DNA from: Psychrobacter sp. GP33
GTDB lineage: Bacteria > Pseudomonadota > Gammaproteobacteria > Pseudomonadales > Moraxellaceae
DNA length: 64,000 nt
Assembly: GCF_014119005.1 (NCBI RefSeq)
Contig: NZ_JACGYX010000007.1
Span: 42,083-106,082 of the forward strand
Reading direction: 5' to 3'
The position numbers were made by a program, and so were the translations under genes. The notes beneath the pieces are model-generated. The model was given only the letters and a program-made list of their open reading frames with translations, was not told the DNA's origin and ran no database searches. Shown one piece after another: positions 27,175 through 35,814 of this stretch. Position 1 is the first letter of the stretch; every line of letters begins with the position of its first letter.

Positions 27175-29075
27175 TGAATTACTTTAATAAATATATGCTT
27201 CAGTTTGAACAAGATAAAGATTTTCAAGATTCAATCTTAAAAACTAGGGATGACTTCCTAGAAAAATCTAATAACATTCACAAAGATTACATTAATTATT
27301 TGCTTTTAGGTAACGTCCAAAGCGGAAAAACGGCGCATGTTTTAGGGATTATATCTGAGCTTGCAGACCAAGATATCAAGCTATTCTTCTATCTAACAAC
27401 AGATAGTGTGGATCTACAGACTCAGACAAAATCTAGGATAGAAGAAAACCTATTAAGCTTTATGGTTTTAGACGAGAACGATCACCATTTGTTTGATACT
27501 TCTATGAGAGGGAATAAGCCTCTAATAATCGTTTTAAAGAAAAATAGTAGGGTCTTAAAAAAATGGCGAGATAGCTTACTTAATAAAGATTACCTGAAAA
27601 GCTATCAAAGCTATATCATCGACGATGAAGCCGATGCAGCTAGTTTAGACACAAATCAATCAAAGAAAACCGCTAAAAAAAGTAAGATTAATGAGCTTTT
27701 AAGTGACATAAAAAGCTCGACTATTCAGTGTTTCTTTATACAGCTAACAGCCACACCACAGTCAATTTTATTGCAGTATAATTCTTCAAGCTGGAAGCCA
27801 GATGAAGTACAGTATTTTAAGCCAGGAGAAAAATATATAGGTGGAAACTTTATCTATACAGACCCTCCTAGCAATGTTGTAAAATTTATAGACTTCGATA
27901 TTTCCGAAATTTATGATGAAACTGCTGCAGTAGATAATGATTTAACTAATGCACTTCTAACATTCCTTATTACTTGTGCGGAATTTGAGATGAATGGGAA
28001 GGGCAACTGTAATTTTATGATTCACCCCAGTCATAAAACAGAGATTCACTCTCTTTTCGAAAGCAAAATCAGAGAAGCCTTGAACCAAATTATACATAGC
28101 ATCAATTACCCTGAAGATCAGTCTTTGAAAGACCTAGTCAAAGAAGTGTGGCTAGATTTAAAAGCGACAAAACCAGATATAAACCATATAGACGACTTGT
28201 ACTCAAAGTTTATAGAGATAGTACAAAGAGAAGAAGTTAAAGTATTAACCATTAACTCAAAGTCGGATGATGAGCTGAAATTAGATTCGGGCTTCAATAT
28301 CTTAGTAGGTGGCAACGTCATAAGTAGAGGGTTAACTATCCCTAAATTACAGACGGTCTACTACTGTAGAAGCTCTAAAAAACCTAATGCGGATAATTTT
28401 TGGCAACATTCACGTATTTTTGGTTATGATCGAGACAAATCCTTAATCCGACTTTTCATGCCTCAATATGTATACAAGTTTTTTACTCATTTGAATGATG
28501 CAAATAATGCTCTGATCGAGCAAGCGTTAGATAGAGATAATAATAACTATCAGTTTTTCTATCCAGACAATATATCTCCAACTAGAAAAAATGTTTTAAA
28601 TAAAGATTTTTATGTCGTTAAGGGTGGGAAAAATTACTTTCCTTTATACCCAAATGAAAATAACTTAGTAACCACTAACGATGTTCTGTCGCAGATTAAT
28701 GAGCTTTACAATACAACAAATGAAGGGATTTTAGAGCTGTCCACAGACGATTTGATAAATGTATTGGAGTCATTAGGAAGTTTTGATGTTATCGATTGGG
28801 ACTTAAGCACCTTTATCCAAAGTATAAGAGTGCTGTCCACTAAAAGACCTACAATGAATAATATTCTAATATTAAGGCATGATCGAAATCTATCAAAGGG
28901 CACAGGTACAATGCTTTCACCAGATGACAGGAAGCTAGGTAAAAGATATAGCAATGATATAGTAGTGACTTTATATCTTATTAAAGGAAATAGGGACAAA
29001 GGTTGGAGCGGCACAGACTTTTGGATGCCTAATATTAAGCTACCTGAAAACTTAGATTTTTGGAATGCAAGGTAA
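27174..29075 (+). CDS. Z1-domain ATPase (short, second copy)
   Basis: A 633-aa protein with Walker A LLLGNVQSGKTAH near 44-56, SYIIDDEADAASLD near 145-158, LVGGNVISRGLTIPKL near 373-388 and FWQHSRIFGYDR near 406-417. These are the same four blocks as in the 900-aa Z1 protein, but the N-terminal extension of about 120 residues is absent. ATG 27174 overlaps the PLD gene stop, which indicates coupled translation; a start at 27156 is also possible. It is the motor of the methyltransferase-PLD-Z1 set by inference. Confidence 0.85.
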   Translation: MNYFNKYMLQFEQDKDFQDSILKTRDDFLEKSNNIHKDYINYLLLGNVQSGKTAHVLGIISELADQDIKLFFYLTTDSVDLQTQTKSRIEENLLSFMVLDENDHHLFDTSMRGNKPLIIVLKKNSRVLKKWRDSLLNKDYLKSYQSYIIDDEADAASLDTNQSKKTAKKSKINELLSDIKSSTIQCFFIQLTATPQSILLQYNSSSWKPDEVQYFKPGEKYIGGNFIYTDPPSNVVKFIDFDISEIYDETAAVDNDLTNALLTFLITCAEFEMNGKGNCNFMIHPSHKTEIHSLFESKIREALNQIIHSINYPEDQSLKDLVKEVWLDLKATKPDINHIDDLYSKFIEIVQREEVKVLTINSKSDDELKLDSGFNILVGGNVISRGLTIPKLQTVYYCRSSKKPNADNFWQHSRIFGYDRDKSLIRLFMPQYVYKFFTHLNDANNALIEQALDRDNNNYQFFYPDNISPTRKNVLNKDFYVVKGGKNYFPLYPNENNLVTTNDVLSQINELYNTTNEGILELSTDDLINVLESLGSFDVIDWDLSTFIQSIRVLSTKRPTMNNILILRHDRNLSKGTGTMLSPDDRKLGKRYSNDIVVTLYLIKGNRDKGWSGTDFWMPNIKLPENLDFWNAR

Positions 29076-29130
29076 TATATGAAATGGTTTCTTTTAAAGA
29101 AGTGTTTTATTGTCTGCATAGTTAAGAGCT

Positions 29131-29179
29131 ATGCTGTCAAATCCTTACAACTAAACTTGGGAGATTTTAGTTACGCAGC
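29131..29179. repeat. IS-end-like repeat, copy A
   Basis: About 49 bases resembling 42136-42184, with a shared AAACTTGGGAGATTTTA core and roughly 80% identity by eye. This copy lies at the 3' end of an IS3-type orfB remnant, so it is probably that element's terminus. Confidence 0.5.
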
Positions 29180-29579
29180 TTGACGATAAAAGTCAAACCA
29201 CACCTGTCTTGGCGATTTATAGCCCAAGCTCTTTTGAATCTTATTCTGATTATAATGCAACTCAATATATCCAATGATATCGCTTATGGCTGTAAATCTT
29301 GTTTTATAGTCTTGATGATACACTAGCTCGTTCTTTAATATGCCTCAGAAGCTTTCTATGGGTGCGTTGTCAAAGCAGCTACCTTTACCTTTAGCATTCA
29401 TTGAGCCTTTAAACTGATGCTGCTTGATGATTTTGTGATATGCGTCTCTACAGTAGTGACTGCTTCTATCAGAATGCACAATTAGCCCTTGGCTTGGCCC
29501 TTTATTTTTGATTGCCATATTGAGTGCACGGCATACTAAATCTGCTGTCATGCGCTTATTAATAGCATAGCCGACCAGC
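29171..29579 (-). pseudogene. IS3-family OrfB remnant (second type)
   Basis: The minus strand reads LVGYAINKRMTADLVCRAL, then LIVHSDRSSHYC (second Asp of DDE), then KGSCFDNAPIESF (Glu), a TGA where relatives have Trp, then GILKNELVYHQD and a C-terminal GYKSPRQVWFDFY. The 5' two-thirds are missing and the frame is cut exactly where the 87-bp inverted-repeat element begins. Inactive. Confidence 0.8.
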
Positions 29580-29666
29580 GGTAATCATCCCATAAGACAC
29601 TTATTAAATAGAATTAAGCTACCTAACTCAAGTAAATATGTTTCCGATATACTTGGGATGGTTACC
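29580..29666. repeat. 87-bp inverted-repeat element, solo IS3 end or MITE-like
   Basis: It begins GGTAATCATCCCA and ends TGGGATGGTTACC (12 of 13 complementary). The right part, AAGTAAATATGTTTCCGATATACTTGGGATGG, has the same layout as the right end of the IS3 element at 16868-16903, so it looks like an internally deleted relative. It interrupts the adjacent OrfB remnant. Confidence 0.5.
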
Positions 29667-29786
29667 GTTCAATTTAATTTTGAGTAAGATGAATAGCTTT
29701 ACAAGATTCTATAAAGTGCCAGTCACCATGCCTATAAAGGCTTTAAAGAATTAGATTATGCTGATATATTTTAAAGGATTCTCATA

Positions 29787-30848
29787 GTGCCAACAGCAGA
29801 TTTTCAGCTTAACTTTCTAAAACGCATTCAATGGCTTCTTGAGTCTAGCTCTTACACCTCTACCTATAAATTTGCCTTATTAATGGCAACGGCCAACCTG
29901 GCTATAGAGTCTGGAGTTAATGACGACAGAGAATGCAGTATTTCTTATCAGCAGTTAGCAGAGCAGTTTATACAGCTTTATTGGATACAAGCGTTACCAT
30001 TCTCGGATCAAAGTAGTGACTCTGTACTCAGACAAAGCAGTACAACAGGTCAGGCTAGTGTTATTAATAGCATTCTAAATTTGCAGCATAAAGCTAAGAC
30101 CAACAATCTAAGCATAGCTCGTACACAAAATGCTAAACTCTGGCAATCAACTATCAAAGATATTGCTTCAACCATCAAAAGGTATCCTGCAAGATATCTA
30201 CAAAGTGCAGAAGACAAAGTTTGCCGTGAGTTCTTATATACTTATAACGCCAAAGAGAAAGTGATAACTTTAAAGCCTGGCATTGCATACTGTTTTACAC
30301 GTTTTAGTAAGATAATTAACAAGCTCTGCCAACAATATTGGACAGAGTTCGTGCGTAAAAACCGTCATAACCAAATATACTTTAGTGATGATGTTGACCT
30401 GCAACAATTTTTATTTCATCAATCAAGACAAAGTTTAAAGGTCTTGGAGTCCATATTAATTGACGCTCAACAAGGGCAGTGCTTCTATTGTCATAAAGTT
30501 TTAAAAAATAATATTGAAGTGGACCATTTTATTCCTTGGTCAAAATATCCCGTTGATACTACTCATAACTTTATACTCACTGACCATAAGTGTAATAACA
30601 GCAAGCGTGACTATCTTGCTGAAGAATTGTTTTATGAAAAATGGTTAAAACGTAACCAACAATACGGACATACTATTGAGCAAGAAGCAAAAACCATAGG
30701 CTTTATAACCAACCAGCAACGCTCAGAGACGATTAGCCAGTGGGCTTATCAAATAGCGGTGGAACATGAGGATTTGGTCTGGTCGCCAAAACTAAGTATA
30801 AAGTTGCGGCCAATTAATCCTGGTTTACTCCCAAAGCTTCGAGCCTGA
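29787..30848 (+). CDS. HNH endonuclease
   Basis: A 353-aa protein whose C-terminal third carries an HNH/McrA-type site: CFYC at 232-235, VDHFIPW at 245-251, Asn261 in THNFIL and CNNSK at 269-273. The two CxxC/Cx..C pairs suit a structural zinc. The N-terminal 220 residues are helical and unassigned, probably target recognition. The SAM methyltransferase gene follows after 19 bases, suggesting an operon. It is likely a DNA nuclease in defence, though DNA specificity and partners are unknown. The start is taken as GTG 29787, after an AAAGGA ribosome site. Confidence 0.8.
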   Translation: MPTADFQLNFLKRIQWLLESSSYTSTYKFALLMATANLAIESGVNDDRECSISYQQLAEQFIQLYWIQALPFSDQSSDSVLRQSSTTGQASVINSILNLQHKAKTNNLSIARTQNAKLWQSTIKDIASTIKRYPARYLQSAEDKVCREFLYTYNAKEKVITLKPGIAYCFTRFSKIINKLCQQYWTEFVRKNRHNQIYFSDDVDLQQFLFHQSRQSLKVLESILIDAQQGQCFYCHKVLKNNIEVDHFIPWSKYPVDTTHNFILTDHKCNNSKRDYLAEELFYEKWLKRNQQYGHTIEQEAKTIGFITNQQRSETISQWAYQIAVEHEDLVWSPKLSIKLRPINPGLLPKLRA

Positions 30849-30867
30849 TAAATAGATATGTTACCTT

Positions 30868-31521
30868 ATGACCAATCAAATCTCCAAAAGCACCTTTCAT
30901 TATTATGATAAAAATGCCGTTGAATTTGCTTGTCAAACGGTAAGCATAGATATGCATGATTTATACGAGCTATTTCTTAATCAATTACCTCAAAGAAACA
31001 CGCAGTCTATTTTAGATGTGGGCTGTGGCTCAGGCAGAGATGCAAATTACTTTTCTAAACGAGGTTATGACGTAACAGCGATGGATGCCAGCGCCGAGTT
31101 AATTCAGTGGGCTCAGCAACATCATATGTCGAGCAGAATTAATTGGTACCACTTAGATTTTAGCAGTATTGACAAGCAGGGTTGGGATATTAAGTTTACT
31201 GGTGTTTGGGCTTGCGCCTCATTGCTACACGTACCTTTTCTCGAGCTACCTTGCATTATAGTATCATTATTAATAACCTTGACTGATGAAGGCGTAATGT
31301 ACTTATCATTTAAATATGGTGAAGGGGAGCGAGTAGATAATGAGCGCTTCTTTTGTGATATGGATGAAGCACGCTGGAAAACCATTGTTACTAAAATAAC
31401 GCAAGTGATTGAATACGATGTCTGGTTGTCGGCCGATAAAAGAGCCAACTGTAAAGATGCGTGGTTTAATGTGATAATCAAACGAAAGAATAATCATATT
31501 ATAAGTTCTACAAGACGATGA
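30868..31521 (+). CDS. class I SAM-dependent methyltransferase
   Basis: A 217-aa protein with motif I ILDVGCGSGRDANYF near 49-63 and an acidic strand end MDASAEL near 73, the Rossmann-fold SAM site of small-molecule methyltransferases (Methyltransf_11/25, TehB-like). It lacks the NPPY or PC motifs of DNA methyltransferases, so it is unlikely to be the protective enzyme for the HNH nuclease directly upstream. Its substrate is unknown. A TehB-like role in detoxification is only a guess. Confidence 0.75.
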   Translation: MTNQISKSTFHYYDKNAVEFACQTVSIDMHDLYELFLNQLPQRNTQSILDVGCGSGRDANYFSKRGYDVTAMDASAELIQWAQQHHMSSRINWYHLDFSSIDKQGWDIKFTGVWACASLLHVPFLELPCIIVSLLITLTDEGVMYLSFKYGEGERVDNERFFCDMDEARWKTIVTKITQVIEYDVWLSADKRANCKDAWFNVIIKRKNNHIISSTRR

Positions 31522-31563
31522 GTAACAACTGACAATAACTGATATAAAACTTGGTAGGTAGAT

Positions 31564-32310
31564 ATGAGTGAGTCAATGGAGCTTTTAAGGTTGTTTGAAT
31601 TAGATAGCCGAATGAGTAAATTCCAAAACTTATTTAAACAGCTCATTTATGTTTTGTCAGAAGAAAACATTGAGTATGTCATTGTTGGCACAGTTGCATA
31701 CTCAGAGTATGCAACTCCTCGTGCGACCACCAATATTAATTTCATGATCTCTGAAAGTGACTGCTATAAACTTGAAAGCGTTCTTAAAGAACATGGGGTT
31801 GACTTTATATGGAATGCCTACCAACAGCTCATCATTGCTGTCAAAGATGATAGTGATGAGACTAAAAAATATCCTCTCGCACTTTCATTCCAAAGCGCCC
31901 CTAAAGGTCTTGCATTTAACCACTCGATATCTAAAGAGATATTTGGTGTGGCTGATGTACCTGTCGCTAGCCCTGAAATATTAGTGGCGTTATGGTGTCT
32001 GGCGGTGAGTAATGGTAATTCTAAATCTTATTACGATGCCCAAATGATGATTAAGCTACAGTTGGCAGACGTTGATAAGTGTGTAGCTGTGATTGAAAGT
32101 CTTCATGAAAGTAATGCCAATAAAGTATTGCGCTCAATTCTCACAGGGAATGCTATATATGTCGATACGATCAATATGGATGAAGCGCTTATTATGCCAT
32201 CTGATCTGTTCCAAACTCATGAAGATATTGAGCTGGCTAAAGCTCATCGCTACCAAGCGGCGCAAGAGCGTCGGCGTAAATTGTATGAGGGGATACAACA
32301 GGTAAAATAA
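31564..32310 (+). CDS. nucleotidyltransferase-fold protein lacking catalytic aspartates
   Basis: A 248-aa protein resembling the MNT/AbiEii-type nucleotidyltransferase fold: YVIVGTVAYSEYATPRATTNINFMI near 38-62. In active relatives the segment reads GG.A..........R.T.DiD; here the two acidic positions are Asn (TTNIN) and the second Gly is Thr. It should therefore be catalytically poor or inactive, unless other acidic residues take over. The C-terminus is helical and basic (RYQAAQERRRKL). It follows the methyltransferase by about 40 bases on the same strand. Confidence 0.55.
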   Translation: MSESMELLRLFELDSRMSKFQNLFKQLIYVLSEENIEYVIVGTVAYSEYATPRATTNINFMISESDCYKLESVLKEHGVDFIWNAYQQLIIAVKDDSDETKKYPLALSFQSAPKGLAFNHSISKEIFGVADVPVASPEILVALWCLAVSNGNSKSYYDAQMMIKLQLADVDKCVAVIESLHESNANKVLRSILTGNAIYVDTINMDEALIMPSDLFQTHEDIELAKAHRYQAAQERRRKLYEGIQQVK

Positions 32311-32397
32311 TACAATGGTTTTCGCTTTTATTATACTGAGCTTATAAGCCGGTGAAATGGGCGAATAATAAAAGCGCTAGCTTGATGGTACGCATAT

Positions 32398-33117
32398 TTA
32401 AGCGGAATGCTCTAAAGCATTCTTACAAGCTTCAGCCAAATAAGGATCTACCGTATCTTGTTTTAGTAGCCACTTAAGATATCCAGCCCCATCAGAATTG
32501 GTCGCTAAATCTGCAATATTCTCTCCTTTATGTTTGCCAAAACTTAAGTGCGTAGGTATACGCGCCATTTCGCTAAACTCATATAAGCTCTTCACATCAC
32601 TGATTTCATGACCTTGACTATTCGCCAAATCAATCAGACTACCAAGCACCAGCTCAGTGAAGTAAATATCAGCAATAGCAGCATGTGCATCTCTTGCTTG
32701 AGCACGTGCCACATCTCGGTGGAAATGATAGAGGAGGGACACTAGTTTATGGCTTTCCAGTGTAGGAAGAAGGAAGTTTGCCATGGCATTGGTACATATT
32801 AAATTAGGCGTATAGGTCACGCCAGCATTTTTAAGAACTGATATATCAAAATCAATATTGTGACCAATCAAGTACTCAACACTGCTAGGCAGTCTAAAAT
32901 CTGTGTGAGGCGGCTCATCTGCCACATCTTCATCACAGATATGTGATATCGCCATTGACCCTAAACTGATTTCTTTAAGCGGGTTAAAACGCTTAGCTCT
33001 CGGCGCCTGCAACACAGTCACCTTGCCGTTAATGATATCAACAATAGAGTAGGCGGCCTCAGTCATGTGCGGTTCAATAAGCCCTGTGGTTTCGGTATCG
33101 AGTATGTATGTGGTCAT
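32398..33117 (-). CDS. DEDD-type 3'-5' exonuclease with DUF3820-like C-terminus (ExoX-like)
   Basis: A 239-aa protein. Exo I YILDTETTG near 4-12, exo II IGHNIDFDISVL near 86 and exo III AAIADIYFTE near 150 give the acidic residues of a DnaQ-like exonuclease. The last 55 residues (LSFGKHKGENIADL, YLKWLLKQ) form the small domain seen in DUF3820 proteins and ExoX-like enzymes. ATG 33117 is preferred to the longer frame from 33225, because an AAGG site precedes it and the catalytic DxE lies at the usual distance from the N-terminus. A DNA-repair role is likely. Confidence 0.8.
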   Translation of the reverse strand: MTTYILDTETTGLIEPHMTEAAYSIVDIINGKVTVLQAPRAKRFNPLKEISLGSMAISHICDEDVADEPPHTDFRLPSSVEYLIGHNIDFDISVLKNAGVTYTPNLICTNAMANFLLPTLESHKLVSLLYHFHRDVARAQARDAHAAIADIYFTELVLGSLIDLANSQGHEISDVKSLYEFSEMARIPTHLSFGKHKGENIADLATNSDGAGYLKWLLKQDTVDPYLAEACKNALEHSA

Positions 33118-33321
33118 AATAAGCCTTGATAAATATGAGGAGCTTAGTAGTCTGCTATAGGTGTTTCTATTATATCGGTCTATCCATTGATTAAAAGCTC
33201 CATGAAAAATGAGCCCGACTCGCAAATAGTAGGTAGTAATCTCGTAAATTTTCGGTATATTTCAAGAGAAGGTAAATAACTTTACTGTTACCATGGCTAT
33301 ACGCATCTGTTTACTTCCATA

Positions 33322-33762
33322 TTATTTTGCCAAACCGTTTTTATCTTCGATGTATAGAATAACAGCTAAGCCACCTTCATACCCTCCATTACCAGCTTTA
33401 TCAGGGAAAGGTACATGACCCTTGGTTTCAATGTATTTATCAAGACTACCTGATAATTTTCTCGACTGTTCGTTGTAGAGAGTAAAATTTTCCAATCCTA
33501 TACTACGACCTTGTTCATCATAACTAACTCCGTTTTTAGCATAAGTTTTAATATCATACTCACCTTTATAACGATAAGAATTAGGAATATCTTTCCATTT
33601 TTTAGATAAGGATATAAAACCATGGCAATAGATATCACCATTACAAGCTGCAACTTTAGGAGCTAGTTTAGGATTCTTATATATCTTAGTCATTTCGGGT
33701 AAACCAGCAAAGCTAGAAACACTGACAATTGTTAATGCCAACGCAATAATTATTTTGTTCAT
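33322..33762 (-). CDS. secreted small hypothetical protein
   Basis: A 146-aa protein with a clear Sec signal: MNKIIIALALTIVSVSSFAG with cleavage after SFA. The mature part has two cysteines (CNGDIYC) and a Tyr/Lys-rich beta-type sequence. The family is not recognised. The single gene has its own upstream AT-rich region. Periplasmic or exported location is the only supported claim. Confidence 0.6.
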   Translation of the reverse strand: MNKIIIALALTIVSVSSFAGLPEMTKIYKNPKLAPKVAACNGDIYCHGFISLSKKWKDIPNSYRYKGEYDIKTYAKNGVSYDEQGRSIGLENFTLYNEQSRKLSGSLDKYIETKGHVPFPDKAGNGGYEGGLAVILYIEDKNGLAK

Positions 33763-34180
33763 TATTAATTCTCATAAAGTGGTCAGATATTGATATTAGC
33801 AGTAACTTGTTTCAATTACGACGACTTCATATAACAATCAGTATTTTCTGAGTGGACTATTCTAAAAAGAGAGTAGCAAGCCAAGGCCGTTCACATTCAC
33901 AGGTAATAGCCTCGAAATACCTAATCCGAGAAAAATCACTATGAATTAGCCAATGCCTTTTTAGCAAAACCTTAAGAACATTTTACCTAGAAAATACGTT
34001 TATAGGTTGCCAGCTATACTGGTTTTTATAATAAACGTATGTGCGTATCATTATCACTGTCTTACTGAATAAGCATCCTTTAGGAGATGATATTTTTAAA
34101 GCACAAGCCTTTATCATTGCCTTTCAATGTAATGTCAAGAATAACGTGCAAAAAATAGTCGTATTTATTGGCTGCCCAAA
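33763..34180. other. non-coding stretch
   Basis: About 420 bases with stops in all frames between the exported-protein gene and the PP2C remnant. No RNA gene or IS end was recognised. Confidence 0.35.
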
Positions 34181-34199
34181 GGCGCGTCACAATGGCAGT

Positions 34200-34590
34200 G
34201 CCTGACTCGCGACCATAATCTATTAAATAAGCTTATTGATCAGCAAGCACAACAGCAAGGCCGCCAAGCAGAGTTTGCAGACTATAACCGAGAGGGAGTG
34301 GCAGGGAGTCTATATAGCATTACCGAATGCTTTGTATTGACGGCTAATGACAGTTACTTAAGCGATGAAGCGCCAGAGAGCAACTCTTGCACTATCGCAG
34401 TTAATAGCGGCGACTGTATTATGGTTTGTACGGATGGTATTCATGACTTATTGCCAAGTCATAATTGGCAATCTGTCAGTGCGGAGGCAGATTTAAAGGA
34501 ATGGCTAATCACTCTTAAAAATCAGGTCTATGATTAAGATGGCAGTGCATATGATAATGGCAAAACCATTTTGCTTAGTTTTGATTGAAC
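34200..34590 (+). pseudogene. PP2C-like protein phosphatase remnant
   Basis: One frame gives QQGRQAEFADYNREGVAG, ECFVLTANDSYL and, from about 34400, CTIAVNSGDCIMVCTDGIHD. The last piece is the strand-turn-DG core of PP2C phosphatases. A TAA near 34535 and upstream stops break it, and the N-terminal metal-binding DGxG part is absent. PP2C genes are common next to kinase or VWA genes of stress systems, none of which remain here. Confidence 0.55.
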
Positions 34591-34649
34591 CATTGTTTTA
34601 GTAATGAAGCTATAAACTTAACATTGAACGATTTAAGTGAGAAAACCAT

Positions 34650-35739
34650 ATGCCCACGCACCCAATCGCAAGCTATACAAAGTCGACACGTCTATTCATT
34701 TTATATCAATGTTTGCCTCGGAGTGAAGCTGATGCTATGTCATTAACAGAGCTTATGGTTGGTTATGGTGATGATTCAAATAATTTCGCTAATGAACGTA
34801 AAAACTTAGAGAACGATCTGATTGGCTTAAATCAAATATTTAACGATATTTTTTTATAGTGACGCCTTGGTTAGAATACCAGCGTGGGGGCAAAACATCA
34901 GTGGACAAACAGCACGATTTTTTATTGAGCCGAGCTTCAATATCGATATCATCAATGAGCAAACGGTGTTCTTTTGGGAGATGCTTGATAAATACACTAC
35001 AAACTATTTGCCAGTATCTTTTAAGCAAAGTATTACAGATAAGCTCACCCAATTAGGTCGGCACAATAAGGATAGTTTCCATCAAACTAAGCTAGGGCAA
35101 TGGCAAGATCATCTCATTACCTTACCGAGCATAGTACAAGCACCGACGCTTAATAATGATGTTATGGCAAGTATTCACCAAGCTTTGCTAAATAGACTGC
35201 AACTTAAAATTAGTTATCAAAATAAATGGCATGGCAGTTCTGCTGAGAGAGTCATCTATCCCAAAGGACTTATCTTTATTGACAATATGATCTATCTCAC
35301 AGGGTTTAATCCTACTGATGATCATATCGATGATGAGGTACTGTTAAAAGCGCATCGTAATTTTGCCGTCAATCGTATCACTGAGGCAGTAGTCATAGAT
35401 AAGCAAGTACCTGACTGGGTAGGGCGAGATATTTTTTCATTAGATAATTTGAATAAATTAGGTAAGTTAGAACCTACTGATAATGTTCAGATCAAACTGA
35501 TTTTAAGGGTGCAAAAATATGCTTGTCAGCATCTTTATGAGCGTCCATTATCACAAGATCAGCAGATTGAGGTTGTCGATGATACTTGGAATCAAGTCAG
35601 CGCTACTGTGGCTAATACTAAGCGTCTGCAAGATTGGCTGGTGAGTATGTCGCAGCTGGCCGTGGTAGTAGAGCCACTAGCACTGAAAGCAGTTATTCTG
35701 GAGCGTTTGCATAGTGCATTAGAGTTGTATGGAGATTAA
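34650..35739 (+). pseudogene. WYL-domain regulator split by a one-base frameshift
   Basis: The N-terminal 69 codons (TRLFILYQCLPRSEADAMSL..., a winged-helix-like start) run into TAG at 34857-34859. The second frame continues with RIPAWGQNISGQTARFFIEP, LKISYQNKWHGSSAERVIYP (the WYL core), YLTGFNPTDD and a C-terminal domain. Removing one T from the T7 run at 34849-34855 joins both parts without a gap. WYL proteins are ligand-sensing transcription regulators, often of defence loci. It could be a real loss, slippage-based switching or an assembly error. Confidence 0.75.
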
Positions 35740-35814
35740 GATTTAGTTGTTAATGATGTGATCTTAAATTATTTAACGAAAAGGTTGCTTTTTAGCTTTA
35801 AAAGGAAGTTTAAA

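Noticed and set aside
30868..31521. DNA methyltransferase partner for the HNH nuclease
   Set aside because: No DNA-methyltransferase catalytic motif (NPPY/DPPY or PC with ENV) is present.
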